Positions 25,713 through 35,064 of a stretch of DNA of 64,000 bases are shown piece after piece; the first letter of the stretch is position 1; the number at the start of each line of letters is the position of its first letter. The stretch comes from CANJIV01 sp046330225 (GTDB taxonomy: Bacteria; Actinomycetota; Thermoleophilia; Solirubrobacterales; Solirubrobacteraceae), in NCBI GenBank assembly GCA_046330225.1, contig JAXLTD010000002.1:124001-188000 (forward strand). Reading direction: 5' to 3'. The position numbers and the translations under genes were made by a program. A model generated the notes under the pieces. That model worked only from the letters and a program-made list of their open reading frames with translations, was not told where the DNA came from and ran no database searches.

Positions 25713-26171
25713 ATGGCCGATCTCTCCCGCAGCCCCACGTCGTCCGGCGCCGCGTCGCCCTTCGCGAGCGCCGACGAGGCCTGCGAGGTCATCGGCGGCC
25801 TCTTCACGGCTCTGGCCGCCGACCGCGAGCAGGCCGGCCGCCTGGCCCGGACGGACGTGACCGCCCAGTTCCGCCTGACCGATCCCGACGCGCTCATCAC
25901 CGTGCAGCTGCGCGATCGTCCGGGCGACCCGGTCGCCTGCGGCCCGACCGGCATCGAGCCCGACGTCGTCCTGGCGATGCCGGCTGTCGTCCTGCACCGC
26001 CTGCTCCTCGGCACGGTGAACGCCACGGTGGCGATGGCCCGGGGGCAGATTCGCACGGAGGGTCCGGTCGCCAAGGTGCTCGCCCTGATCCCGACGCTGC
26101 GGCTCGTCGGGCCGGCGTACCGCGAGCGCCTCGAGGCGGCGGGACGGACCGACCTGCTCGAGTCAGGCTAG
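25713..26171 (+). CDS. SCP2 sterol-carrier-like protein
   Basis: 152 residues. TDVTAQFRLTDPDALITVQL then EPDVVLAMPAVVLHRLLLGTVNATVAMARGQIRTEGPVAKVLALIP is the SCP2 fold's beta sheet and lipid-tunnel helix. It probably binds a hydrophobic ligand. The ATG at 25713 lies after a 160-bp gap from the sigma gene; its end overlaps the convergent SDR by 9 bp. Confidence 0.8.
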   Translation: MADLSRSPTSSGAASPFASADEACEVIGGLFTALAADREQAGRLARTDVTAQFRLTDPDALITVQLRDRPGDPVACGPTGIEPDVVLAMPAVVLHRLLLGTVNATVAMARGQIRTEGPVAKVLALIPTLRLVGPAYRERLEAAGRTDLLESG

Positions 26172-27194
26172 GCCGGGCAGCTCCTCGCGCGCCGTCGCGA
26201 CCATCTCGGCGAGGGTGTCGCGGCTCGAATGCCGCGGCCGCCAGCCCAGCTGGCGGCGGGCCTTGGACGTGTCCATGATCACCGGGGCGCGGAAGGCGTT
26301 GAGCCAGGCCGCCTCCGGCGGGAGGAAGGGCAGCCGGTCGGCCAGCTCGGCGGCGGCGTCAACGCCCAGCTCCGGGACCGGAATCGAGTACCAGCCGAGC
26401 GCCGCGGCGAGGTCCTTCATGTGCAGGACGTCGCCGGCAGCGAGGTTGTAGACGCCGGGCTCGCCTCGGCCGAGGACCGCCGCGCGCATCGCCGTCGCGA
26501 CGTCGTCGTGGTGCACGAGCTGGAACGGGACGCCGGGGTCGGGGATCACCGGCTTGAGGATGGGGAGGACGTCGAAGAGGCGGCGCACGGCGCCCGGGAG
26601 CTTGCCGGCGATCTGCACGTAGGGGATGTTGCGGACGAGCAGCAGCCCGTTCGGGCCGGCCACGATGCACGGGCGGAACACGTAGGCATCGGTGGACGAT
26701 CCGGCCAGCAGGTCGGAGAGCAGCCCCTCCACCTCGGCCTTCTGCGCCGAGTAGTAGAACGCCTCGGTCCCGCGCGGCGGCACGTCCTCGGTGATCCGCT
26801 CCGGGCTGTCGCCGTGGAAGCCGTACGCCGCCACCGAGGAGGCGTACACGAGCCGCTGCACTCCAGCGCCGATCGCGGCCTCGAAGACGTTGCGCGAGCC
26901 CTCGAGGTTGATCGCGTGGCTCTCGTCGGCGCTGCCCATGATGATGAAGGCGAGGTGGACGACGACGTCGGCCTCCGCCACGAGGCCCTCGACGCTGCCG
27001 CGGTCCAGGACGTCGCCGCGCCGGTACTCGGTGCGCTTGAACCCGTGGGCCCCAGGATCGAAGGGCCGCCGGGCCATGCCGAGGATCCGGCCGATGCCGC
27101 GCGAGCGCTCGAGCGCCCGGACGAAGGGAACGCCGATCTCGCCGGTCGGACCGGTGACCGCAACGGTGAGGCCCGGCTGGGATGAGGCCGCCAC
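26163..27194 (-). CDS. NAD-dependent epimerase/dehydratase (extended SDR)
   Basis: 343 residues from GTG. The Rossmann motif TVAVTGPTGEIGVPFVRAL, DVVVHLAFIIMGSADESHAI, YYSAQKAEVE (catalytic YxxxK) and PYVQIAGKLPG mark an atypical/extended SDR acting on a nucleotide sugar or similar substrate. An in-frame start 51 nt upstream adds only Arg-rich residues, so the shorter one is preferred. Divergent from the secreted protein at 27273. Confidence 0.87.
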   Translation of the reverse strand: MAASSQPGLTVAVTGPTGEIGVPFVRALERSRGIGRILGMARRPFDPGAHGFKRTEYRRGDVLDRGSVEGLVAEADVVVHLAFIIMGSADESHAINLEGSRNVFEAAIGAGVQRLVYASSVAAYGFHGDSPERITEDVPPRGTEAFYYSAQKAEVEGLLSDLLAGSSTDAYVFRPCIVAGPNGLLLVRNIPYVQIAGKLPGAVRRLFDVLPILKPVIPDPGVPFQLVHHDDVATAMRAAVLGRGEPGVYNLAAGDVLHMKDLAAALGWYSIPVPELGVDAAAELADRLPFLPPEAAWLNAFRAPVIMDTSKARRQLGWRPRHSSRDTLAEMVATAREELPGLA

Positions 27195-27272
27195 GGCTTT
27201 AGTCCTACCCGGTCGCCTGCCGATGCGCAACTGGCGGGCCCGCACGGGCCCGCGCGACTGCTTGCCCGACCG

Positions 27273-28310
27273 ATGCCGCCCGACCTGCCCGATCCGCCCG
27301 CCGCCCGCCGCCCGCCTGCCGCCCGGCGGCGCCTCGCGCCCGCGGTCGCCGCCGGCCTGCTCGCCGCGCTGCTCGGCGGGGGCGCGGCCCTCGCTGCCGC
27401 GGGAGTCCTGCCGCTCGGCACCGGCGCCCAGTCCGTGCCCGATGTCCGCCTGGTCGACGACGACGGCGGCCTCCCGCTCTTCCGCGTCGACGGGATGCGG
27501 CCCGGCGATGCAGTCACCCGCTGCATCACGATCGCCAACCAGGGACGCCTCGACGCCCGCATCGCGCTCGGCGGGACCGTGGCCGGCTCGGGCCTGGCGC
27601 CCTACCTCGGCGTGGTGGTCGAGCGGGGTCCGGCCCTCGCCGGCGTGCCGCTCGGCTCGTGCGCCGGCTTCGTCCCGTCCGGCCCGCCCGTCTTCTCGGG
27701 CCCGCTGTCGGCGCTGCCCGCGGACCCGCAGGCGGGGGCGCGCGATCCGGCGGCCGTCGCGTCGAACGGGCGGGCGGCCTACCGCATCACCGCGACGCTC
27801 GCCGACGACAATGGCGCTCAGGGCAAGGTGGCATCCGTGGCCTTCACGTTCGCCGGGGAGGGGATCCCGGGGACCGGGCAGCCGACCGTTGCGACGACGC
27901 CCTCCGGGCCGGTGCCGGCCGGAACCGCGTGCGCGACGATCTCGCTCGGGCCGCGCACCGTCCGCCGCATCACGGCCCGCACCCGGACCGTCCGCGGCAC
28001 GCTCGTGCTGCGCCGCGCGCCCGGCCGGGCCGGAGCGCGCCTGCGCCTCACGGCGGCGGTGCGCGTGCGCGGTGCCGCGGTGCCGCAGCGCCGCTGGACG
28101 CGGGCGCGCTGGACGGTCCGCGGCCGCCAGGCCGGCACGGCGCGCCGCCGGCCGTTCGCGGCGACCGTGGCGGCCGGGCGCTTCCGGGTCGGCGTCACGA
28201 CCGTGCAGGTCGTCGTGAGCCGGCGGGGCGGCGCGCCGGTCCGCGCCCGGTTCCGGGTGCGGGTCAAGGCTGTCCGCACGGCCGGGCGCGTCGCCTGCCT
28301 GGCGAGCTGA
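27273..28310 (+). CDS. Secreted/anchored TasA-like hypothetical protein
   Basis: 345 residues. A basic start and hydrophobic segment (LAPAVAAGLLAALLGGGAAL) give a signal anchor. The mid region LFRVDGMRPGDAVTRCITIANQGRLD resembles the CalY/TasA-type 'GD.V...V.N.G' strands of exported fibre proteins. Residues from about 235 on are extremely Arg-rich and beta-patterned (RTVRRITARTRTVRGTLVL). No exact family recognised; cell-surface location is inferred. Confidence 0.75.
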   Translation: MPPDLPDPPAARRPPAARRRLAPAVAAGLLAALLGGGAALAAAGVLPLGTGAQSVPDVRLVDDDGGLPLFRVDGMRPGDAVTRCITIANQGRLDARIALGGTVAGSGLAPYLGVVVERGPALAGVPLGSCAGFVPSGPPVFSGPLSALPADPQAGARDPAAVASNGRAAYRITATLADDNGAQGKVASVAFTFAGEGIPGTGQPTVATTPSGPVPAGTACATISLGPRTVRRITARTRTVRGTLVLRRAPGRAGARLRLTAAVRVRGAAVPQRRWTRARWTVRGRQAGTARRRPFAATVAAGRFRVGVTTVQVVVSRRGGAPVRARFRVRVKAVRTAGRVACLAS

Positions 28311-28319
28311 CGCCCGCGT

Positions 28320-29081
28320 TCAGGCGCGCGTGACGCGCTCGCAGCCGGTCAGCTGGTCCTGCGGGTCCGCGCGGACGGTGTCGAAGCCCCCGCCGCACTG
28401 CACGAGGTCGCGGACGCCGTCGCGGGCGTCGATCTGATCGCTGCCGTCGCCCGCGCTGATCGTGTCGCGCCCGGCTCCGCCCCGCAGGATGTCGTTCCCG
28501 GCGCTGGCCACCAGGAGGTCGGCCCCCGGCCCGCCGGCCAGGGTCGCTGACATCCCGCGGGCGAAGATGCGGTCATCGCCGGCGCCGCCGGCGAAGGAGC
28601 TCCCGTCGCCATCGCCGTAGAGCTGGTCGCTGCCGGCGCCGCCCTGCACCTGGTCGGCGCCCGTGCCGGCGTAGATGCTGTCGTCGCCGGCGTCGCCGAA
28701 GACCTTGTCGTCGCCGGGCTGGGCAAAGATCTGGTCGGCGCCCGTCCCGCCCAGGACGGTGTCGGCTCCCGGCCCCGCGTAGGCGATGTCGGCGCCGGCA
28801 TCGAGGGTGATCCGGTCTGAGCCGGTGCCCCCGATGGCGAGATCGACGCCGTCGCCGCCGAGCACGAGGTCGTCGCCTGGGCCCGCCTCGAGGTAGTCGT
28901 TGCCCGCCCGGCCGTCGATCCGGTCGCTGCCGTCCTCGCCGAAGATCTGGTCGGGCCCAGGCGTGCCCGGCAGGACGTCGGGGCCTGGCGTGCCGACGAG
29001 CGCGTCGGCGAATGCGGGCGCGGCGCCCAGCGCGAGGGCGGCGGCGACGACGATGAGGATGCGGCGGATCGGTGAGGGCAT
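28320..29081 (-). CDS. Exported RTX-type calcium-binding repeat protein
   Basis: 253 residues: signal peptide (RRILIVVAAALALGAAPAFADA) then about a dozen GGxGxDxUx nonapeptides such as GEDGSDRIDGRAGNDYLEAG and GGTGADQIFAQPGDDKVFGD that form a Ca2+-stabilised beta roll. There is no enzymatic domain, so it is a surface or matrix protein rather than a toxin. It lacks the usual type I secretion C-terminus and uses a Sec signal instead. Confidence 0.92.
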   Translation of the reverse strand: MPSPIRRILIVVAAALALGAAPAFADALVGTPGPDVLPGTPGPDQIFGEDGSDRIDGRAGNDYLEAGPGDDLVLGGDGVDLAIGGTGSDRITLDAGADIAYAGPGADTVLGGTGADQIFAQPGDDKVFGDAGDDSIYAGTGADQVQGGAGSDQLYGDGDGSSFAGGAGDDRIFARGMSATLAGGPGADLLVASAGNDILRGGAGRDTISAGDGSDQIDARDGVRDLVQCGGGFDTVRADPQDQLTGCERVTRA

Positions 29082-29198
29082 GGATGAGAAGGAACGTGCG
29101 TCCAGGGTGCAAGTTGCGGTGACCGCACCCGATTCGTTCGCGACCGGCAGCCGCGACCCTGCCCCATGGTGGCGCACCGCCGGGCAGCGGCGCGCCGG

Positions 29199-29837
29199 TC
29201 AGCCGTCGTAGCCGGGCTCGCCCGGCAGCACGATCCGGGCTGACTCGCCGCTGACGACGACGCGGGGCTGGACCGGCACGATCTCCTGCGCGGCGGCGTG
29301 GGCGAGGAGGGCGTCGGCCGAGGGAAACGTCGCGAGCTGCTCGAGGTGCTTGATCGTCGGGAAGACGAGCAGGATCTCGCCCCGCTCGTGCGCGGCGAGG
29401 GCATCGGCCGGCTCGCGCCAGGCCGCGTCGACGCACTCGTGGCCGTCGGGGCGTGCCTCGGCGCCGGGCGGCGCCGTGGCGAGGAAGAAGTGCGTGTCGA
29501 AGCGGACCTTGACCTCGGCCGGGGTGATCCAGCGCGAGAACTTCACCAGCGCGGATGGATCGACGCCGCCGATCCCGGCCTCCTCCTCGAGCTCGCGGAC
29601 ACCGGCCGCACGGTGCGCCAGATCGCCTTCGCCCTCGTGGGCATCGACGGCGCCGCCAGGGAAGACCCAGGCGCCGCCCATGAACCGCGCCGCCGGGTTG
29701 CGCTTGACGAGCAGGATCTCGAGGCCCTCGCTGCCGCCGCGGAGCACGATCACCGTGGCCGCCTGGCGCGGCACGACCTCGGCCCCGAGGTTGAGCTCCT
29801 CCCCGGTCTGGGCTGCGGTCTCGCGGTCGACATCCAT
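29199..29837 (-). CDS. Nudix hydrolase
   Basis: 212 residues. QAATVIVLRGGSEGLEILLV opens the domain; the Nudix box lies in GGAVDAHEGEGDLAHRAAGV followed by RELEEEAGI, longer than the canonical spacing by a few residues. Related to the NUDT19/CoA-pyrophosphatase-like subgroup with WITPAEVKVRFDTHFFLA. Likely hydrolyses a nucleoside diphosphate derivative such as CoA or NADH. Divergent from rubredoxin with 23 bp between starts. Confidence 0.9.
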   Translation of the reverse strand: MDVDRETAAQTGEELNLGAEVVPRQAATVIVLRGGSEGLEILLVKRNPAARFMGGAWVFPGGAVDAHEGEGDLAHRAAGVRELEEEAGIGGVDPSALVKFSRWITPAEVKVRFDTHFFLATAPPGAEARPDGHECVDAAWREPADALAAHERGEILLVFPTIKHLEQLATFPSADALLAHAAAQEIVPVQPRVVVSGESARIVLPGEPGYDG

Positions 29838-29860
29838 CGTGGCGGGGTACGCTATCGCCC

Positions 29861-30043
29861 ATGACCGAGACTCAGACGCTTCAGCAGTGGATCTGCGAGT
29901 CCTGCGGCTACATCTACGACCCGGCGGAGGGCGACCCCGACGGCGGCGTGGCGCCCGGCACGGATTTCGCGGACGTTCCCGACGACTGGTTCTGCCCCGT
30001 GTGCGGCGCCCGCAAGCGCGACTTCACCCCGTACGCCGGATGA
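29861..30043 (+). CDS. Rubredoxin
   Basis: 60-residue one-iron electron carrier. CESCGYIYDPAEGDPDGGVA and DWFCPVCGARKRDF give the two CxxCG knuckles that bind Fe in a tetrahedral Cys4 site. An alkane hydroxylase or rubrerythrin partner is not in the window. The GerW-like gene follows after 19 bp. Confidence 0.97.
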   Translation: MTETQTLQQWICESCGYIYDPAEGDPDGGVAPGTDFADVPDDWFCPVCGARKRDFTPYAG

Positions 30044-30062
30044 CGGCGGGAGCGGCAGCCCG

Positions 30063-30521
30063 ATGAGCAAGAAGGGCAGCCGCCTGCCGATGCGGCGCGT
30101 CGACCCCGACGCGCTCCCCAAGCTCGCCCAGCGCCTGAGCGGCTCCAAGCTCGTCTACGGCAAGCCGGTCCGCGTCGGCGATCGCGCGGTCGTGCCGGTC
30201 GCCTCGGTGCGCGTGTCGGGCGGGTTCGGCTTCGGATCCGGGACCGGGCCGGGCGAGGAAGGCGGGGACGGCGGCGGGGGCGGCGGCTCCCTGCGGGCAC
30301 GGCCCGCCGGCTTCATCGAGGTCGGGCCCGACGGCGCCCGCTACCAGCCGATCGAAGCGTCCGGCCACGCCCCGGAGCGCCGGACGGCGCTCGTCGCCGG
30401 CGGCGCCGCGGTCGCCGGATTCCTCGCTGCCACGGGCCTGCTGGCGGCGCGGGCTGCTGCGCGCCAGCTCGGCGGCTCTACGCGGCGCGCGCGAGCGGCG
30501 CTGCCGTCGCCGCGGCGATAG
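30063..30521 (+). CDS. GerW/YtfJ-family spore-type protein
   Basis: 152 residues. KLVYGKPVRVGDRAVVPVAS VRVSGGFGFGSG, a Gly-rich loop and SLRARPAGFIEVGPDGARYQP are the GerW/YtfJ sequence pattern, known for a spore protein needed for germination in bacilli but widespread in non-spore-formers. A C-terminal hydrophobic helix (TALVAGGAAVAGFLAATGLLAA) would anchor it. The last 44 bp overlap bioA tail-to-tail. Role here unknown. Confidence 0.82.
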   Translation: MSKKGSRLPMRRVDPDALPKLAQRLSGSKLVYGKPVRVGDRAVVPVASVRVSGGFGFGSGTGPGEEGGDGGGGGGSLRARPAGFIEVGPDGARYQPIEASGHAPERRTALVAGGAAVAGFLAATGLLAARAAARQLGGSTRRARAALPSPRR

Positions 30522-31800
30522 CCCCGGCCGTTGCGGCGACCAGCCGGTCCAGGTCCGCGTCGCTGATCGCCAGCGGCGGCATGAGCACGACGACGTCCCC
30601 GAGCGGGCGGATGATCGCCCCGCGCTCGCGGGCCGCGAGCGCGACCCGGTGGCCGATCCGCTCCTCGAGGGGGCGGCCTTCGAGCTCGATGCCCACCATG
30701 AAGCCGCAGCGGCGGATCTCCGAGACGGCCGCGAGGGGGGCGACCTCCCGATCCAGGGCGGCGGCCAGGCGCTCGATCTTTGGCGCGAGCGCCGCCAGCG
30801 TGCCCTCGCGCTCGAAGACGTCGAGCGTCGCGAGCGCCGCCGCGCAGGCGAGCGGGTTGCCGGTGTACGTGTGGCCGTGGAAGAAGGTCTTGAATTCGCT
30901 GAACGCGCCCAGGAAGCCCTCGTAGATCGCCTCGGTGGCCAGCGTCGCGGCCAGCGGCAGGTAGCCCCCGGTGATGCCCTTGGCCAGGCAGAGGAGGTCG
31001 GGGACGACGCCCTCGTGCTCGCAGGCGAACATGCGCCCCGTGCGCCCGAAGCCGGTCGCGACCTCGTCGCAGATCAGCAGCACGCCGTGCTCGTCGCACA
31101 GCTCCCGCACCCGGCGCAGGTAGCCAGGCGGCTGGAGGAGCATCCCGGCGGCGCCCTGCACGAGGGGCTCCAGGACGACCGCCGCCACCTCGCCCGCATG
31201 AGCCTCCAGCAACTCGGCGAGCGCCTCGGCGTTGCCCGCCGGGGCCTGCCAGGCGTCGAACAGGAGCGGCCGGTACAGCGAGTGGAAGAGCTCGATCCCG
31301 CCGACCGAGACCGACCCGATCGTGTCGCCGTGGTAGGCGTTGGTCAGGCAGATGAAGCCCGTGCGCTGGCGCTCGCCCCGGTGCGCCCACCACTGGAACG
31401 CCATCTTCAGGGCGACCTCGACGGCGGTGGAGCCGCTGTCGGAGTAGAAGACGCGGGAGAGGGGCGCGCGCCCGGGGTCGCCAGCGGGCTGCGGCGCAAG
31501 CTGGAGCAGCCGGGCGGCGAGCTCGATCGCGCCGGGGTGGGAGAGGCCGAGCATCGTGCTGTGCGCGACCCGGCCGAGCTGGTCCCGGACCGCTGCGTCG
31601 ATGTCGGGGTGCTGGTGGCCGTGCACGTTGCACCACAGCGACGAGACGCCGTCGATGTAGGCGTTGCCCTCCGTGTCGTAGAGCGTCGTCCCCTCGGCGC
31701 GCTCGATGATGAGCGGGGGCTCCTCCGACCAGCCCTGCTGCTGGGTGAAAGGGTGCCAGAGGACCTGCTGGTCCAGCGCGGCGAGCTCACGCGGGTTCAT
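30478..31800 (-). CDS. bioA: Adenosylmethionine-8-amino-7-oxononanoate aminotransferase
   Basis: 440 residues, standard length. It transfers an amino group from SAM to KAPA, giving DAPA, in biotin synthesis. SSLWCNVHGHQHPDID, AYHGDTIGSVSVGG, ICDEVATGFGRTGRMFACEH and the PLP-lysine stretch LAKGITGGYLPLAATL are BioA signatures that distinguish it from other class III aminotransferases. It is 6 kb away from bioBFD on the same strand, separated by an accessory segment. Confidence 0.95.
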   Translation of the reverse strand: MNPRELAALDQQVLWHPFTQQQGWSEEPPLIIERAEGTTLYDTEGNAYIDGVSSLWCNVHGHQHPDIDAAVRDQLGRVAHSTMLGLSHPGAIELAARLLQLAPQPAGDPGRAPLSRVFYSDSGSTAVEVALKMAFQWWAHRGERQRTGFICLTNAYHGDTIGSVSVGGIELFHSLYRPLLFDAWQAPAGNAEALAELLEAHAGEVAAVVLEPLVQGAAGMLLQPPGYLRRVRELCDEHGVLLICDEVATGFGRTGRMFACEHEGVVPDLLCLAKGITGGYLPLAATLATEAIYEGFLGAFSEFKTFFHGHTYTGNPLACAAALATLDVFEREGTLAALAPKIERLAAALDREVAPLAAVSEIRRCGFMVGIELEGRPLEERIGHRVALAARERGAIIRPLGDVVVLMPPLAISDADLDRLVAATAGAIAAATAAPLARAA

Positions 31801-31897
31801 GCCCCGAACGTAGAAGGCGCGCAGGACGGAACCGCTCCGGGCCGCGGCGGCGTGCCGGGGTGATCGCCCGCCCCGGCCTGCGGGCTACCCTCCGCCG

Positions 31898-33403
31898 GTG
31901 ACTGCCCCGCGCCACCGGCCCCCGATCGAGGCCGTCGTCTTCGTCGTCGGCGCCGCCTCGCTCGGCGCCGAGATCGCCGCGGCGCGGCTCCTCGCACCGT
32001 TCTTCGGCGCCTCGACGATCATCTGGGCGAACACGATCGCCACCGTGCTCGTGGCGCTGAGCGCCGGCTACTGGCTCGGCGGGCGGCTCGCCGACCGCGA
32101 CCCGACGATGCGCGGCCTGTGCCGCATCGTGCTGGCGGCCGGCGTCCTGCTGGCGATCGTCCCGTTCGTCGCCAACCCGCTGCTGCGCCTGGCCGTCAAG
32201 GCGCTGGACACGATCAGCGCCGGCGCCTTCATCGGCTCCCTGCTCGCCGTGCTCGCGCTCGTGGCCGTCCCGGTCCTGCTGCTCGGCACGGTCGCGCCCT
32301 ACGCGATCCGCCTGAGCGTGGCCTCGGTGGAGGAGTCCGGCCGCATCTCGGGCCGGCTGTACGCGATCTCGACGGTCGGGTCGCTCGTCGGCGTCTTCCT
32401 CGCCGCGCTGGCGCTCATCCCGCTCATCGGGACCCGCCGCACGTTCCTGGTCTTCGCGCTGGCGCTCGTCACCGTCGCAGTCGTCGGCCTGGCCCGGCGG
32501 TTCGCGCTCGCGCCGATCGCCGTCGCCGCGCTGCTGGCCATCCCCGTCGGCACGGTGCGGGCGGGGGAGGACGGGCGGCGCGTGCTCTACGAGACCGAGA
32601 CGCCCTACCAGTTCGTCCAGGTGCTCCAGGACCACGACGGCGAGCGGGTGCTCGAGCTCAACGAGGGCGTGGCCGTCCACTCGGTCTGGCGCCCGGGCCG
32701 CTACCTCACGGACAACTACTGGGATCCGTTCCTCGTCCTGCCGTTCGCCGCGGGCCGAACCGCGCCGCCGCGGTCGGTGGCGATCCTGGGGAACGCCGGG
32801 GGGACCACGGCCCGGGCCTACGGGCACTTCTACCCGCGCACCGCGGTCGACGCGGTCGAGATCGACGGGAAGCTGACCGAGATCGGGCGCCGCTGGTTCG
32901 GCCTCCGGGGTTCCCGGCTGCGGACGATCACCGAGGATGCGCGCCCGTTCCTGCAGGCCAGCCGGCGGCGGTACGACGCGATCTTCGTCGACGCCTACCG
33001 CCAGCCCTACATCCCGTTCTACCTCGCCACCAGGGAATTCTTCACGCTCGTGCGCGACCGCCTGAACCCGGGCGGGACGGTGATCGTCAACGTCGGCGAG
33101 CCCGAGGGGACCGACCGCCTCGAGCGCGTGCTGGGCGCGACCATGCGCTCGGTGTTCCCCGACGTGCTGCGCGACCCGGTCGAGCCGACGAACACGCTCC
33201 TGGTCGGCGGCGCCGGGCTCTCGGCCGCCAACGTCCGCCGGGCGGCGCCCGGCCTGCCGCCGGCCCTGCGGCCCGTGGCGCTGGCGTCGGCGGCGCGGCT
33301 GCGGCCGAGCCTGCCGGGCGGGCGGGTCTACACCGACGACGTCGCCCCGGTCGAATGGCTGACCGACACCTCGATCGTCCGGTACGCGGCGGGGAGCCGA
33401 TGA
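31898..33403 (+). CDS. Membrane-fused spermidine synthase-like protein
   Basis: 501 residues from GTG. Residues 1-220 hold about six to seven hydrophobic helices (AVVFVVGAASLGAEIAAARL...), the C-terminal half is a spermidine-synthase Rossmann fold: AILGNAGGTTARAYGHFYPR, VDAVEIDGKL, YDAIFVDAYRQPYIPFYLAT, FTLVRDRLNPGGTVIVNV. The substrate aminopropyl-site motifs are degenerate (GNAGG in place of GGGDG), so true polyamine synthesis is uncertain. Stop overlaps the next start (ATGA). Confidence 0.85.
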   Translation: MTAPRHRPPIEAVVFVVGAASLGAEIAAARLLAPFFGASTIIWANTIATVLVALSAGYWLGGRLADRDPTMRGLCRIVLAAGVLLAIVPFVANPLLRLAVKALDTISAGAFIGSLLAVLALVAVPVLLLGTVAPYAIRLSVASVEESGRISGRLYAISTVGSLVGVFLAALALIPLIGTRRTFLVFALALVTVAVVGLARRFALAPIAVAALLAIPVGTVRAGEDGRRVLYETETPYQFVQVLQDHDGERVLELNEGVAVHSVWRPGRYLTDNYWDPFLVLPFAAGRTAPPRSVAILGNAGGTTARAYGHFYPRTAVDAVEIDGKLTEIGRRWFGLRGSRLRTITEDARPFLQASRRRYDAIFVDAYRQPYIPFYLATREFFTLVRDRLNPGGTVIVNVGEPEGTDRLERVLGATMRSVFPDVLRDPVEPTNTLLVGGAGLSAANVRRAAPGLPPALRPVALASAARLRPSLPGGRVYTDDVAPVEWLTDTSIVRYAAGSR

Positions 33404-34893
33404 CTCCGCCCGAGCCGCCGCCGCCCGCCGACGATCCTGCGGGCCCTGGGGGGCGTATCCCTGACGTGCCCGCCTCCACCGACGCTCCTCCCGGCGGATC
33501 CCCGCCGCCCAAGGTTCCGACCAGCCGCCTCGGCCGCACGGCCCGGATCGCCGGCCTCACCGCCGGCCAGAGCCTGCGCTGGGCCGGCACGCGGGCGGCG
33601 AACCTGGCGCGCAGCGACGAGCGGGCTCAGGAGGCCATGGACGACCGCACCGCGGCGCTGGCCGAGCAGATCGTCGACCAGCTCGGGACGATGAAGGGCG
33701 CGGCCATGAAGATCGGCCAGGTCCTGTCGACCGTGGACTTCTCGGCCATCCCCGAAGGCGAGCGCGAGCGCTTCAAGGAGAAGCTGGCCACACTGCGCGA
33801 CGAGGCTCCGCCCCAGCCGTTCTCGCGGATGCGCAAGCTCATCGAGCGCGAGCTCGGCGGGAAGATCTCCGAGACGTTCTCCTCCTTCGACGAGGAGGCG
33901 TTCGCGGCGGCCTCGATCGGGCAGGTCCACCGGGCCACGACGCTCGACGGGCGCGACGTCGCCGTCAAGGTCCAGTACCCGGGCATCGCCGAGGCGGTGG
34001 AGACCGACCTGCGCAACCTCGGCGTGCTCCTGCCGCTCGTCAAGCGCCTGGCCCCGGGGCTCGACGTCAAGGTGGTGGCCGGCGAGCTGCGCGAGCGCAT
34101 CTCCGAAGAGCTCGACTACGAGCTCGAGGCCCAGCGCCACCGCGAGGTCGAGCGCGCCTTTCGCGGCCACCCGTTCGTCAAGGTCCCGGCGGTGGACACT
34201 GCGCTCTCCACGCGCCGCGTGCTCGTGACCGAGTACGTGCACGGCGAGCGGTTCGAGCAGATCAAGCAGCGCGACGAGGCCACGCGCGACCGCGTGGGGG
34301 AGACGATGTTCCGCTTCTTCTTCGGCCTGCTCGGGCGCCGGCGCCTGTGCTGCGGCGACCCGCACCCGGGCAACCTCCTGCTCTGCCCGGACGGCAAGGT
34401 CTGCTTCCTGGACTTCGGCCTCACGCGCAAGATCGACGAGACCTATCTGGAAGCCGAGCGGGAGATCGCCCGGGCCGTCACGGCGGGTGACGCGGCGGGC
34501 GTGCACCGCGGCCTGTCCGAGCTCGGCTACCTCCCCGACCCCGAGACGTTCGAGCCCCAGCGGGTGTTCGACCAGCTCGCCCTGGCCGGCGAGTGGTACT
34601 TCCAGCCGGGCTTCCGGCGGCTGTCGCCCGAGTACGTCATGGAGCTGCTCGACGCCGGCGGCTCCCCGCGCTCGCCGTACTTCGACCAGATGCGCCGCCA
34701 GACGATCCCGCCCCAGGCGCTGCTCATGCGGCGGATGGAGGGCATGATCTTCAGCGTGCTCGGCGAGCTGCGGGCCGGCGCGGACTGGTCGAAGCTCGCG
34801 TCCGAGTACTTCGCCGGCGACGCGCCGGCCACCCCGCTCGGGCTCGCCGAGGCACAGTGGCTGGCCGGCCGGGGCGGGCGGCGGGCGGCGTAG
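33400..34893 (+). CDS. ABC1/UbiB-family atypical kinase
   Basis: 497 residues after a Pro-rich N-terminus. Family-specific KGAAMKIGQVLS (KxGQ), the alanine-rich loop AAASIGQVHRA, VAVKVQYPGI, and CCGDPHPGNLLL with VCFLDFGLTRKI are all intact, so it is an ATP-binding UbiB/COQ8-like protein that supports isoprenoid-quinone or lipid metabolism. Translationally coupled to the spermidine-synthase-like gene by ATGA. Last gene before the accessory patch. Confidence 0.93.
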   Translation: MTPPEPPPPADDPAGPGGRIPDVPASTDAPPGGSPPPKVPTSRLGRTARIAGLTAGQSLRWAGTRAANLARSDERAQEAMDDRTAALAEQIVDQLGTMKGAAMKIGQVLSTVDFSAIPEGERERFKEKLATLRDEAPPQPFSRMRKLIERELGGKISETFSSFDEEAFAAASIGQVHRATTLDGRDVAVKVQYPGIAEAVETDLRNLGVLLPLVKRLAPGLDVKVVAGELRERISEELDYELEAQRHREVERAFRGHPFVKVPAVDTALSTRRVLVTEYVHGERFEQIKQRDEATRDRVGETMFRFFFGLLGRRRLCCGDPHPGNLLLCPDGKVCFLDFGLTRKIDETYLEAEREIARAVTAGDAAGVHRGLSELGYLPDPETFEPQRVFDQLALAGEWYFQPGFRRLSPEYVMELLDAGGSPRSPYFDQMRRQTIPPQALLMRRMEGMIFSVLGELRAGADWSKLASEYFAGDAPATPLGLAEAQWLAGRGGRRAA

Positions 34894-34907
34894 ACGGCGC
34901 GCGCTCC

Positions 34908-35027
34908 GATCTCGTGCGTTTGAGCCACCGGTTCGGTGGTCCAGGCGCACGAGAACGTGGATCGGGGCGCCGGCGGCCGATCTTGTGCGCGCGAGCCACC
35001 GATTCGGTGGTCAGCGCGCGCGAGAAC
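34908..35027. repeat. Two tandem bipartite hairpins, 71-bp period
   Basis: Copy 1 (34908-34956) and copy 2 (34979-35027) both start GAT then an outer arm, an inner stem CCACCG/CGGTGG with a 3-nt loop, and the returning outer arm. Copy 1: TCTCGTGCG (34910-34918) pairs with CGCACGAGA (34946-34954). Copy 2: 12 pairs with two G-U wobbles (34981-34992 with 35014-35025). The outer arms differ but still pair, suggesting a conserved structure. The pair starts 15 bp after the UbiB-like stop. Confidence 0.75.
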
Positions 35028-35064
35028 GGGCTGGCGGCTCCGCCGCCAAACCCGCCGGGTCCAG

